64,000 bases of DNA from Jejuia algarum (lineage in GTDB: Bacteria; Bacteroidota; Bacteroidia; Flavobacteriales; Flavobacteriaceae). The position numbers were made by a program, and so were the translations under genes. The notes beneath the pieces are model-generated. The model searched no databases, was not told where the DNA came from, and saw only the letters and a program-made list of their open reading frames with translations. The stretch lies in NCBI GenBank assembly GCA_947495775.1, contig CANMAQ010000003.1:186001-250000 (forward strand). Reading direction: 5' to 3'. This document shows, piece by piece, positions 25,818-32,695 of the stretch; the first letter of the stretch is position 1; each line of letters starts with the position of its first letter.

Positions 25818-27563
25818 ATGAGTTCTAAAAAGTACGTATGTAATCAAGCTAAAATAGAATGCCAAATGTGTGCAAACCCCGTAGGCACGCTTATGGTGAC
25901 TTCTAATATGATAAAACTTCAAGGGAAACAATGGGCTACTGCCAAGGATAAAGAAAAAACAAATCTTTTATTTCAAGGGACATGCATGAAAAGCCCGCAA
26001 CAGTCATTACCTTGTATTGCTGTTATACAACCAGGGGAATGGCAGGGCACTGGAGATGCTCTTATTCAAGGAGAAAACGCATTGTTAGAAACGTCTACCA
26101 TTATGTGTAATTATGGTGGAGCTATGATAAAAATCTCAGATCATTTGCAAATGGCGCAGCCATCGGCATTATTGCCCACGGCTATCGATGGTATTACCCC
26201 AGATATTCCTATATCAAAAACCATAGCGTCTTCTAAATTAGAAAGCACAAGAACAACTCAAACATTAAGAATACGGCCAGCAATAGAAGAAACAGCAGAT
26301 GAGATAGTAGAGCCTACTGTAATGTCAATTGGGGCTATAGAATGTATTACAGAGCTTGATTTGGGTTCTGATAATTTGGGACAAGGAGAGACTAAAGGTG
26401 GTTTTGTATATGGCAACGCGTATAAATTTAAAGTTACAGCGTATGGCGAAGGTTTTATACCCAATGAAGATGAAAAACAACAGATTATATGGGAGTATAC
26501 GTTTATAAATGATGAAGGTACAGAGAAAACTGTAACCTCTGAAAACGAATCTGGAGAGACGTTTACCTTAAAAATTGAGGATACAGAAATGCTTGGTAAA
26601 GCGGTTAGTATATATGCCTATTATTGCGATAAAGATTTAGAAGCCAGTTTTGATGGATTTTGTCATAATAGATTTAGGTATTTTGACCAGTCTATTGTAG
26701 AAGCGCAAGTAAAGAGTAGAATGCAAAGTCCTTGGAAAATAGACCAAGGGTATTCTTCTTTATGTGGTATGGCAGCTTTGTACTACGTTTTAGCTAAAAA
26801 AGACCCAATGGGATATGAAAAACTAGCCAAAGAGTTACATCAAAAAGGCGAATCTAACTATAATGGATATGCATTAAAACCTCATGAAGATGCATTAGAA
26901 ATGTATGATATGAATCCTAAAAGTGCCGATTATAAAACAGTAAATATGCCTTTAGTAGATTGGATTACTTTAGCTACCACACGTAGTAAAGAAAGTTCTT
27001 TATATAAAATGGTTTACCGAGGTATTGAATACGGTAGTATGGACCAAATTAGAGGTGTGAATTGGCCCCGAATGATGGAACGCTTATGCCGAGAATTAGT
27101 GGGCTATACTAATGTTGAAGAAACAGGATTAAATGAGTTATTATTACAACAGAAAAAAAGACCACTCGGAGGCAGAATTTACGATTATTTCTCCGATGGA
27201 GATTTAGAACATCTTCAAAAAATGGATAAAGAACATAAATGGGGTAGGCAAATATTAATGATGGTGGATGCTGATATTATTGAAGGTGAAGTGTCTTATT
27301 CTTATGGAGATATATTTAACGATTCGCATTGGGTAGTTTACGAAGGCGGTCTAAGATTATTAGATTCTGATAAAGAGATTACTACTAATTTAGAGAAAGT
27401 GGAATATGTGAGTTTTAATGTGTATACCTGGGGTTATGATCCTGTTAGTTTAGTTGATGAAAATAAAAACCCAGCAGATCCGAGTTATAAACTATTAATA
27501 TCAAGAGTTATATCAGCAAAATCATTTAAAAGTAATTTTTATGGATATATCAAATTGGCATAA
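25818..27563 (+). CDS. PAAR-like (DUF4280-type) T6SS effector with papain-like cysteine hydrolase domain
   Basis: This 581-residue protein is a likely cargo effector. The N-terminus (about 1-115) is PAAR-like of the DUF4280 type: CNQAKIECQMC, then FQGTCMKSPQQSLPC, and later TSTIMCNYGGAMIKI. Such domains cap the VgrG spike. Residues about 165-285 look like an immunoglobulin-like spacer. The C-terminal 290 residues carry a probable papain/C39-like active site: Gln310 and Cys316 in QGYSSLCGMAALYYVL, His504 in DSHWVVYEGG, and Asp516 in LLDSD. The target is inferred to be periplasmic because lipoprotein genes follow. The last 23 bases overlap the start of the first of these. Confidence 0.82.
   Translation: MSSKKYVCNQAKIECQMCANPVGTLMVTSNMIKLQGKQWATAKDKEKTNLLFQGTCMKSPQQSLPCIAVIQPGEWQGTGDALIQGENALLETSTIMCNYGGAMIKISDHLQMAQPSALLPTAIDGITPDIPISKTIASSKLESTRTTQTLRIRPAIEETADEIVEPTVMSIGAIECITELDLGSDNLGQGETKGGFVYGNAYKFKVTAYGEGFIPNEDEKQQIIWEYTFINDEGTEKTVTSENESGETFTLKIEDTEMLGKAVSIYAYYCDKDLEASFDGFCHNRFRYFDQSIVEAQVKSRMQSPWKIDQGYSSLCGMAALYYVLAKKDPMGYEKLAKELHQKGESNYNGYALKPHEDALEMYDMNPKSADYKTVNMPLVDWITLATTRSKESSLYKMVYRGIEYGSMDQIRGVNWPRMMERLCRELVGYTNVEETGLNELLLQQKKRPLGGRIYDYFSDGDLEHLQKMDKEHKWGRQILMMVDADIIEGEVSYSYGDIFNDSHWVVYEGGLRLLDSDKEITTNLEKVEYVSFNVYTWGYDPVSLVDENKNPADPSYKLLISRVISAKSFKSNFYGYIKLA
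27516..27561 (+). repeat. Effector-end/immunity-start box, copy 1 (inside the effector gene)
   Basis: The core ATCATTTAAAAGTAATTTTT is followed by ATGGATAT. It encodes the effector's last residues (AKSFKSNFYGYIKLA) and in another frame the start of the first lipoprotein. Copies recur before the later paralogues at about 28099, 28655, 29245 and 30288. Confidence 0.85.
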
Positions 27564-28044
27564 GTTATTGTTATGTTGCTTTTTTGTTACAACAATAAGT
27601 TGCGGTAGGGATAAGTATATCATTTCAAATGATTCTTTTAGTAGCTTTTTTTTTAGCGACTGGAAAATATCAAATAAGCCAAAAAAAATAGTCTTAGAAA
27701 GTTACAAAGCAAACTCAAAATTTAATTTAAAACAAGAAACAATAAGAGATTTTGAAGTTTTTTTAGATTCTTCCACAAATCGCCTTATTATTACGCCAAA
27801 ACCTATAAAGCAAGGAAAATTAAATGTAGATTTAAAACTAATTATAGATGATAGTTTAGTATATCAAATATCAGATATCAAGTCGTCAAAAGACACCTTA
27901 ATAAGATCATTTGGAGTTAGTAGAAAGCTTAATGTATTTAATGCTATAAATGAATTCAATGTAAACGGAGAGGTTTATATAAGTAAAGGAAATGGTTCAA
28001 GTTATATTATGTTATCTAGCAAAACAGGAAAAATTAAAAAGTAA
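27541..28044 (+). CDS. Putative immunity lipoprotein, copy 1
   Basis: This 167-residue lipoprotein has its lipobox in TTISCGRDK (Cys near residue 21), so it should sit in the periplasm facing incoming toxin. Family features seen across the array are a basic start MDISNWHK, an aromatic DWKISNKPKKIVLE near residue 40, LNVDLKLIIDDSLVYQISDI near 97, and SSKDTLIRSFGVSRKL near 120. It begins inside the last 23 bases of the papain-like effector gene in a different frame, so translation is coupled. I infer that it neutralises that effector. It is very AT-rich compared with the T6SS core genes. Confidence 0.78.
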   Translation: MDISNWHKLLLCCFFVTTISCGRDKYIISNDSFSSFFFSDWKISNKPKKIVLESYKANSKFNLKQETIRDFEVFLDSSTNRLIITPKPIKQGKLNVDLKLIIDDSLVYQISDIKSSKDTLIRSFGVSRKLNVFNAINEFNVNGEVYISKGNGSSYIMLSSKTGKIKK

Positions 28045-28096
28045 TTAAAAAACTAGTAAGTCTGATTAATTAGTTTGTCATATCAAGAGACATGTC

Positions 28097-28146
28097 TGCA
28101 AAATCATTTAAAAGTAATTTTTATGGATATATCAAAATGGCATAAA
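28097..28146 (+). repeat. Effector-end box, copy 2
   Basis: Same core as at 27521. The match extends left (from about 28080, TATCAAGAG) into remnant effector codons reading SAKSFKSNFYGYIKMA and a stop, so this is a leftover effector tail rather than chance. Confidence 0.85.
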
Positions 28147-28629
28147 TTGTTTGTATCGTTATTGTTAACATTGATAAGTTGCGAGAGGGATGAATTTTTT
28201 GTATCTAATAACTCTTTTGATAGAATTATAATTAATAATTGGAAGTCTGTAAAAAAACCTAATAAAATAATTTTAGAAACGTATCGCCATAAAAGCAATT
28301 TTAAAATTAAAGAAGAAAAGTATGGTAATTTTGAAATCTTATTAGACACTATCGGAACAACACTTTTTTTAACACCAAAAACTATAAGTCAAGGCAAAAT
28401 AAATACAGATTTAAAGTTGACCGTTGATAGTTTAGTATATGAAATTTCAAATATAAAATCCTCAAGAGATACTCTAATAAGGTCATTTGGCATTGGTAGA
28501 GAACTTTACATATTTAATGCTATTGATACGTTAAATATAAATGGTGAAATATCTATTAACAAAGGAGGTGGATCAGCTGATATTTATTTATCAATGGGGG
28601 GTGCAAAAATTATTAAAAATAGTGACTAA
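28123..28629 (+). CDS. Putative immunity lipoprotein, copy 2
   Basis: This is a paralogue of copy 1: 168 residues, starting MDISKWHKLF, with lipobox LTLISCERD. It shares INTDLKLTVDSLVYEISNIK and SSRDTLIRSFGIGREL. I place the start at 28123, inside the effector-end box as in copy 1, rather than at the upstream frame start (28075). The extra upstream residues translate remnant effector DNA out of frame. The last 30 residues are glycine- and serine-rich. It may be the immunity gene of an earlier effector variant kept after replacement. Confidence 0.75.
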   Translation: MDISKWHKLFVSLLLTLISCERDEFFVSNNSFDRIIINNWKSVKKPNKIILETYRHKSNFKIKEEKYGNFEILLDTIGTTLFLTPKTISQGKINTDLKLTVDSLVYEISNIKSSRDTLIRSFGIGRELYIFNAIDTLNINGEISINKGGGSADIYLSMGGAKIIKNSD

Positions 28630-28654
28630 TAGATTTTATCAGAATTATATGAGC

Positions 28655-28695
28655 AAAATTATTTAAAAGTAATTTTTATGGTTATATTAAAATGT
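28655..28695 (+). repeat. Effector-end box, copy 3
   Basis: It reads CAAAATTATTTAAAAGTAAT and continues to the start of lipoprotein copy 3. In the effector frame it still encodes AKLFKSNFYGYIKMS and a stop. Confidence 0.8.
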
Positions 28696-29178
28696 CCTAA
28701 ATTTTTAGTGTTAATAGGTGTTTTGTCGGTAATTGGATGTAATTCTGAGGAGTATATTGTTACGGATTATGCTTTTGATAGCTTTATTCTGGAAAATTGG
28801 AAATTTAGCACTAAGCCTGATCATATTGCATTAGAAAAAATTGATAAGAATGGTAAACTTATTAAAAATGAAAAACTTATAACATTTGAAACCACCATAG
28901 ATACGGTTAGAAATGTAGTTTTTATTGTGCCTACACCTAATTTAAAGGGTAAAGTTAATTTTGATATGAAATTAATTCTAAATGATTCGATGGTTTTTAA
29001 TATTAAGAATATTAAATCTTCAAGAGATACACTGGTGAGACGATTTTCTATGTCGAAAAAAGTATATGTTTATAATAGTATTGATACTGTAATGGTGAAT
29101 GGTAGGCAACAGAAAGGTGGTACAGCAGACATTTATTTATCCTTAGATGTTGCTAAAATTATAAAAAAGACTAAGTAG
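28678..29178 (+). CDS. Putative immunity lipoprotein, copy 3
   Basis: This 166-residue paralogue is the most diverged of the intact copies, with a different start (MVILKCPKFLVLIG) and lipobox SVIGCNSEE. It keeps ENWKFSTKPDHIALEK near residue 38, VNFDMKLILNDSMVFNIKNI near 95 and SSRDTLVRRFSMSKKVYVYN near 116. It is preceded by a remnant effector end that overlaps the start codon. The divergence suggests recognition of a different toxin variant. The array position and lipoprotein nature are seen; the immunity role is inferred. Confidence 0.75.
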   Translation: MVILKCPKFLVLIGVLSVIGCNSEEYIVTDYAFDSFILENWKFSTKPDHIALEKIDKNGKLIKNEKLITFETTIDTVRNVVFIVPTPNLKGKVNFDMKLILNDSMVFNIKNIKSSRDTLVRRFSMSKKVYVYNSIDTVMVNGRQQKGGTADIYLSLDVAKIIKKTK

Positions 29179-29244
29179 TATAGCATTTAGAAATGAAGGG
29201 TATGAAGATTATAGTATTCATATAAGTTAATGCAATATCTTATA

Positions 29245-29283
29245 AATCATTTAAAAGTAATTTTTATGGATACATCAAAATGG
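29245..29283 (+). repeat. Effector-end box, copy 4
   Basis: AATCATTTAAAAGTAATTTT followed by TATGGATACATC. It carries the start codon of lipoprotein copy 4. Confidence 0.85.
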
Positions 29284-29778
29284 GATAGGTTATTAACAGT
29301 ACTGTTTTTCTTAATATTAATAAGTTGCAATAGAGATAAATATATGGTCTTTAATGCGCCTTTTGAAAGTTTTTCAATAAGAAATTGGGAGTCAAAAAAT
29401 AAACCAACAAAAGTTGTTTTAGAAGAATATAAGATAAATAGCAACTTTACGCATAGAGTAGATATGAATTCAAATTTTGAAATTATTTTTGATACATTAA
29501 GAAATAGATTAAGTCTGATGCCCTTAAATAAAAAAATAGGGAAAATTGATACAGATTTAAAATTGACTATTAACGATTCTTTAATTTTTGAAATATCTAA
29601 GATAAAAACATCAAGAGATACAATAATAAGAAAATTTGGTACAGGGCGGACATTTCACATATTTAATGCTATAAATGCAATAGATGTTAATGGTAATGTA
29701 GTGTCTGGAAAAAATACGGGACACATAAAATTATTTATGGAAATGGCAAAAATTCAGATGAATACAAAGCGTAAATAA
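29266..29778 (+). CDS. Putative immunity lipoprotein, copy 4
   Basis: This 170-residue paralogue starts MDTSKWDRLL, with lipobox LILISCNRD and the shared IDTDLKLTINDSLIFEISKI and TSRDTIIRKFGTGRTFHIFN. I start it at 29266 in the box, not at 29230, for the same reason as copy 2. Its C-terminus (MAKIQMNTKRK) is basic. It is closest in sequence to the decayed copy 5 that follows directly. It is inferred to be an immunity protein; expression may come from read-through along the array. Confidence 0.75.
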   Translation: MDTSKWDRLLTVLFFLILISCNRDKYMVFNAPFESFSIRNWESKNKPTKVVLEEYKINSNFTHRVDMNSNFEIIFDTLRNRLSLMPLNKKIGKIDTDLKLTINDSLIFEISKIKTSRDTIIRKFGTGRTFHIFNAINAIDVNGNVVSGKNTGHIKLFMEMAKIQMNTKRK

Positions 29779-30285
29779 ATGTTCTTTATAAATACATCAA
29801 AATGGCATAAATTATTAGTTTGTTTTTTATAATTATACTCGGTTGTGATAACGATAGATATACATATTCTAACGAATCTTTTCAGAATATAATAATAAGT
29901 AATTGGGAATCAAATAAAAAACCTTATAAGATAGTTTTAGAAAAGTACAAATTGAATACTAATTTTAATCAAAAGATAGATGAGGTTTACAAATTTCGAA
30001 ACGATTATTGATACATCATTAAATGAAATATTTATATCCCCGTTAAAGAAAAAAATGGGTAAAGTTGATACAGATTTAAAACTTACTATTAATGATACTT
30101 TAATATATGAAATATCAAATATAAAATCATCAAAAGATACTGTATTTAGAAAATTTGGTATAAGTCGAACGTTTCACGTATATAATGCTATAGATACTTT
30201 AAATATAAATGGAAAAATAATGATAAAAAAGAATACTGGTCATATATACTTATCTACGAAAATGGCAAAAATGCAAATAAAATAA
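29779..30285 (+). pseudogene. Decayed immunity lipoprotein, copy 5
   Basis: This paralogue has at least three lesions. The usual ATGGATACATC start has become ATAAATACATC. A first frameshift lies after NTSKWHKLLVCF (about 29820). A second lies near 29985, where the lipoprotein frame ends at DEVYKFRNDY while the rest continues in another frame from TNFETIIDTSLNEIF to the end MAKMQIK. The homologous parts, including VDTDLKLTINDTLIYEIS and SSKDTVFRKFGISRTF, are still easy to read. It is therefore an old immunity gene in decay. Confidence 0.85.
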
Positions 30286-30322
30286 AAATCATTTAAAAGT
30301 AATTTTTATGGATATATAAAAC
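30286..30322 (+). repeat. Effector-end box, copy 6, without a lipoprotein behind it
   Basis: AAATCATTTAAAAGTAATTT is followed by TTATGGATATATAAAAC. A stop codon comes soon after the ATG at 30308, and no paralogue follows. It is a scar. Confidence 0.8.
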
Positions 30323-30331
30323 TTAAATAAA

Positions 30332-30700
30332 ATGCTATACTTATTAATATTAATAATAATGAGTGTTCTCTTGTATAAGTATAGAGAATATGATAGATTT
30401 CATTTAATTTTAATCATATTGATGTATGGATTTTATCTACTATTATGGTTTATGCCTGAAATTGATGATACTGTAGTAAGCACTGAGGAACACATAAAAC
30501 ATACAAATTCAGCGCTGGGGGTTTCTATATTATTTTTATTAACCATGCCAGTATACTTATTAATTCATATTATTTTTATAATGTTCGCAAAAAAGAAGAT
30601 TAATTTTAGAAGCAAAATATTTAAGTCACATATAATTGGTTCAATATTGCTTTTAATTCAAATAGCTATTTTTTTAGTGAAAACTAATTTTCCTAAATAA
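30332..30700 (+). CDS. Small multi-pass membrane protein, unknown
   Basis: This 122-residue protein has four hydrophobic segments (about 1-14, 24-42, 64-86, 99-117), so it is an integral inner-membrane protein. It has a conserved-looking polar loop in the middle (PEIDDTVVSTEEHIKHTN). I recognise no family. It lies between effector scars within the T6SS array and is as AT-rich as the immunity genes, so it may be an immunity protein against a membrane-acting toxin or a passenger gene. This is inference from context only. Confidence 0.55.
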   Translation: MLYLLILIIMSVLLYKYREYDRFHLILIILMYGFYLLLWFMPEIDDTVVSTEEHIKHTNSALGVSILFLLTMPVYLLIHIIFIMFAKKKINFRSKIFKSHIIGSILLLIQIAIFLVKTNFPK

Positions 30701-30823
30701 AATGGTTTATCGAGGTGTAAAATATGTGAGTTTTAGAATTTATACTTGAGAGTATGCTCCTGTTTTACATTTATCAATAGAGATGGCAAAAACACAAAAA
30801 AATAAAAGTCGTTTAAAGTAAAC
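30701..30823 (+). pseudogene. Composite scar of effector and immunity fragments
   Basis: AAAATGGTTTATCGAGGTGT matches the effector at about 27007 (codons KMVYRG). AATATGTGAGTTTTAGAATT and the following bases match about 27403 (codons EYVSFNVYTWGYDPV, here with a stop). The last part, ending in ATGGCAAAAACACAAAAAA and GTCGTTTAAAGTAA, matches the 3' end of lipoprotein copy 5 plus the box core. Three non-adjacent pieces are joined within 120 bases. This points to repeated deletion by recombination. Confidence 0.7.
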
Positions 30824-30897
30824 AAAATAGAACGTTATCAAGACAGAAGATTACCATCGTCTGATAGTGTTTTGTCAGGAGTACACGAATAAAAAGG

Positions 30898-30995
30898 ATG
30901 ATAATTAAAATTGTTAGAGAAGTTAAACTCTAAATAGAATTTAGACATGAGATCATATGTCTAAAGGTAAAACATATACAATAAATACCAATTAG
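30898..30995 (+). other. Possible 5'-end remnants of adaptor and PAAR-like genes
   Basis: Two short frames lie here in the same order as the genes at 24945 and 25818. MIIKIVREVKL then a stop (30898-30933) resembles the start MKIILKEINLRL. MSKGKTYTINTN then a stop (30957-30995) resembles MSSKKYVCNQAK. Similarity is short and could be chance. Confidence 0.3.
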
Positions 30996-30999
30996 AAAA

Positions 31000-32157
31000 A
31001 TGGTTTTAGAATTTGAACAAGATCGCATATTTGTAAAGTTTGTACCAGAAGGAGATGTAAAGGCAAGTACTTATGCAGTTAAGGTTTTTGCTAAAAATAA
31101 AAGTGATGGCGGAAAAGAAGAGCATGTTTATACATCCCCTAGCTATGCGTTGAATAAGAGCGGAGAAAATAGTTGGTATATCGATATAGATTATATGTTC
31201 TATAATCGCGTAGCAAAAAAGATAGTTAAAGGCACTTTTAACGCGTTACCAAATATTATAGATTTTTCGTTTAAAATAACAATTGGAGACGAAGAAACAG
31301 AAGTACTTGGTTTTTATACAATTCACTTTGTACGTTATATCCCCAAAATATTGGCTATTTTAGGATGGACTAATGCAGAAAAAGCGCAACGCATATGGTT
31401 TACAAATAAAGCCAATACAGATAAAGCTAAAGAAATCCCGAAGCTAGATAATTTTACATGGGAATGGGTGGTCTCAGAATCTAACCAAGTGAAAAAGGAA
31501 TACGAAACTTTTTTTAGAGACACAAAATCTGAATTGAATGCAATTTTCGATAATCTAGTAAAAAAATCATTGCGTAATGAAATACATAAACTAATTAAGG
31601 AAAAAAGGACTTTTTTACCAACGCCAGAGCAACCAGAACATGATTTTGGAACTTTTGAAAAGAAAATAGTAGATAAAAAAAGAATAAATGGTATTGAAAA
31701 AATGCCTGAAATTGAAGTTTATTATTTTTTATCAAGAAAGTTAGAAAGTATAGATATGGCGCAACATTATGCGTTTGATGGAATGGACGACTTTATAGCG
31801 ACTATAGGCAGGTTTAACTACCGTGTTGCAGCTAAAGGAAAACTAGTTTACGATGCAGGAAACTTTTTCTCGTCTCCCTCCACTAAAATAAAAGTAACAA
31901 AGCTAGCTTTTTACATAAAAGATAACTTCGATTTTGTAGATGAACCTAATAAGAGTTCGCAACATTTAGGATATTGGAAGATTATAGATAAGAATGAAAT
32001 ACAGGTAGATTATACAGAAATTTTAGATCGAAATTCTTACTATCATATTACTAATAAAACCTACACAGATTACAGGGATGCGCATAATAAAGGTTACGAT
32101 TTTCATGCGTATTCCACACTTAACATTCAGGATGTAGATATAGAACTAACACTATGA
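31000..32157 (+). CDS. Candidate T6SS effector, DUF6402-like C-terminus
   Basis: This 385-residue soluble protein has no signal peptide. The N-terminal 115 residues look like a beta-sandwich (VLEFEQDRIFVKFVPEG, then FSFKITIGDEETEVLGFYTI). The middle is helical and charged (about 120-220). The C-terminal part, AFYIKDNFDFVDEPN followed by SSQHLGYWKIIDKNEIQVDY (about 300-345), recalls the DUF6402 family often found beside VgrG and PAAR genes; I rely on memory of the pattern. It overlaps the next gene by 4 bases (ATGA), the usual arrangement of a toxin with its immunity gene. The activity is unknown. Confidence 0.65.
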   Translation: MVLEFEQDRIFVKFVPEGDVKASTYAVKVFAKNKSDGGKEEHVYTSPSYALNKSGENSWYIDIDYMFYNRVAKKIVKGTFNALPNIIDFSFKITIGDEETEVLGFYTIHFVRYIPKILAILGWTNAEKAQRIWFTNKANTDKAKEIPKLDNFTWEWVVSESNQVKKEYETFFRDTKSELNAIFDNLVKKSLRNEIHKLIKEKRTFLPTPEQPEHDFGTFEKKIVDKKRINGIEKMPEIEVYYFLSRKLESIDMAQHYAFDGMDDFIATIGRFNYRVAAKGKLVYDAGNFFSSPSTKIKVTKLAFYIKDNFDFVDEPNKSSQHLGYWKIIDKNEIQVDYTEILDRNSYYHITNKTYTDYRDAHNKGYDFHAYSTLNIQDVDIELTL

Positions 32158-32525
32158 AAACACTAAAGACAATAATTGTAATTTTTATCGTCATAATTGG
32201 CGCTTTTTATTTATGGTTAAAACCAAGATTTAGAGAAACTGAAGACACTTATCCAAGCCCCGATGGAAAATATGTTTTAAAAGTATTTGTGCAAACTAAT
32301 ATGATGTCTTTTGGACTTAGAAACGATCCTGGTCTAAGAGCAGCTTATGTTGTTTTAGAAGACGCGAATGGAAATGTACTATGTAAACCAAGTATTTTTA
32401 ATTCCTGTAAAAATGCAATCATTGAAGATGTCTGGGGGAATTGGGAAGAGGATGATCGTAAAGTTTACTATACTAAGTTTAGTTATATAGATTTAGAGAC
32501 TATGAAAATGCATTGTTTGGAATAA
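32154..32525 (+). CDS. Membrane-anchored candidate immunity protein
   Basis: This 123-residue protein has one N-terminal transmembrane helix (LKTIIVIFIVIIGAFYLWLK) and a periplasmic domain beginning with YPSPDGKYVLKVFVQ. That pattern is seen in small DUF-type proteins that follow T6SS or contact toxins. A cysteine pair (LCKPSIFNSC) and a C-terminal MHCLE are present. Its start overlaps the stop of the DUF6402-like gene by 4 bases, so the pair is translationally coupled. I infer that it protects against that protein in the periplasm. Its family is not firmly recognised. Confidence 0.65.
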   Translation: MKTLKTIIVIFIVIIGAFYLWLKPRFRETEDTYPSPDGKYVLKVFVQTNMMSFGLRNDPGLRAAYVVLEDANGNVLCKPSIFNSCKNAIIEDVWGNWEEDDRKVYYTKFSYIDLETMKMHCLE

Positions 32526-32695
32526 AATATATTGTAAAACAAGCGTTTTAAGAAATGATTTTTGTAATAGCCTTACCCCATGTTATATGTCCTACTCGAT
32601 TTAAAAGTGTTATGACATAATATGTTCTTAGTTGAGTTACTCTGGAATCTAAAAATAGAGAATTAACATAATGGCATTAATAGATTTTTTAAACT

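Noticed and set aside
27541..30285. Lipoprotein array as ordinary surface lipoproteins unrelated to T6SS
   Set aside because: The overlap with the effector and the repeated effector-end sequence before each copy make an immunity role more likely; direct proof is lacking.
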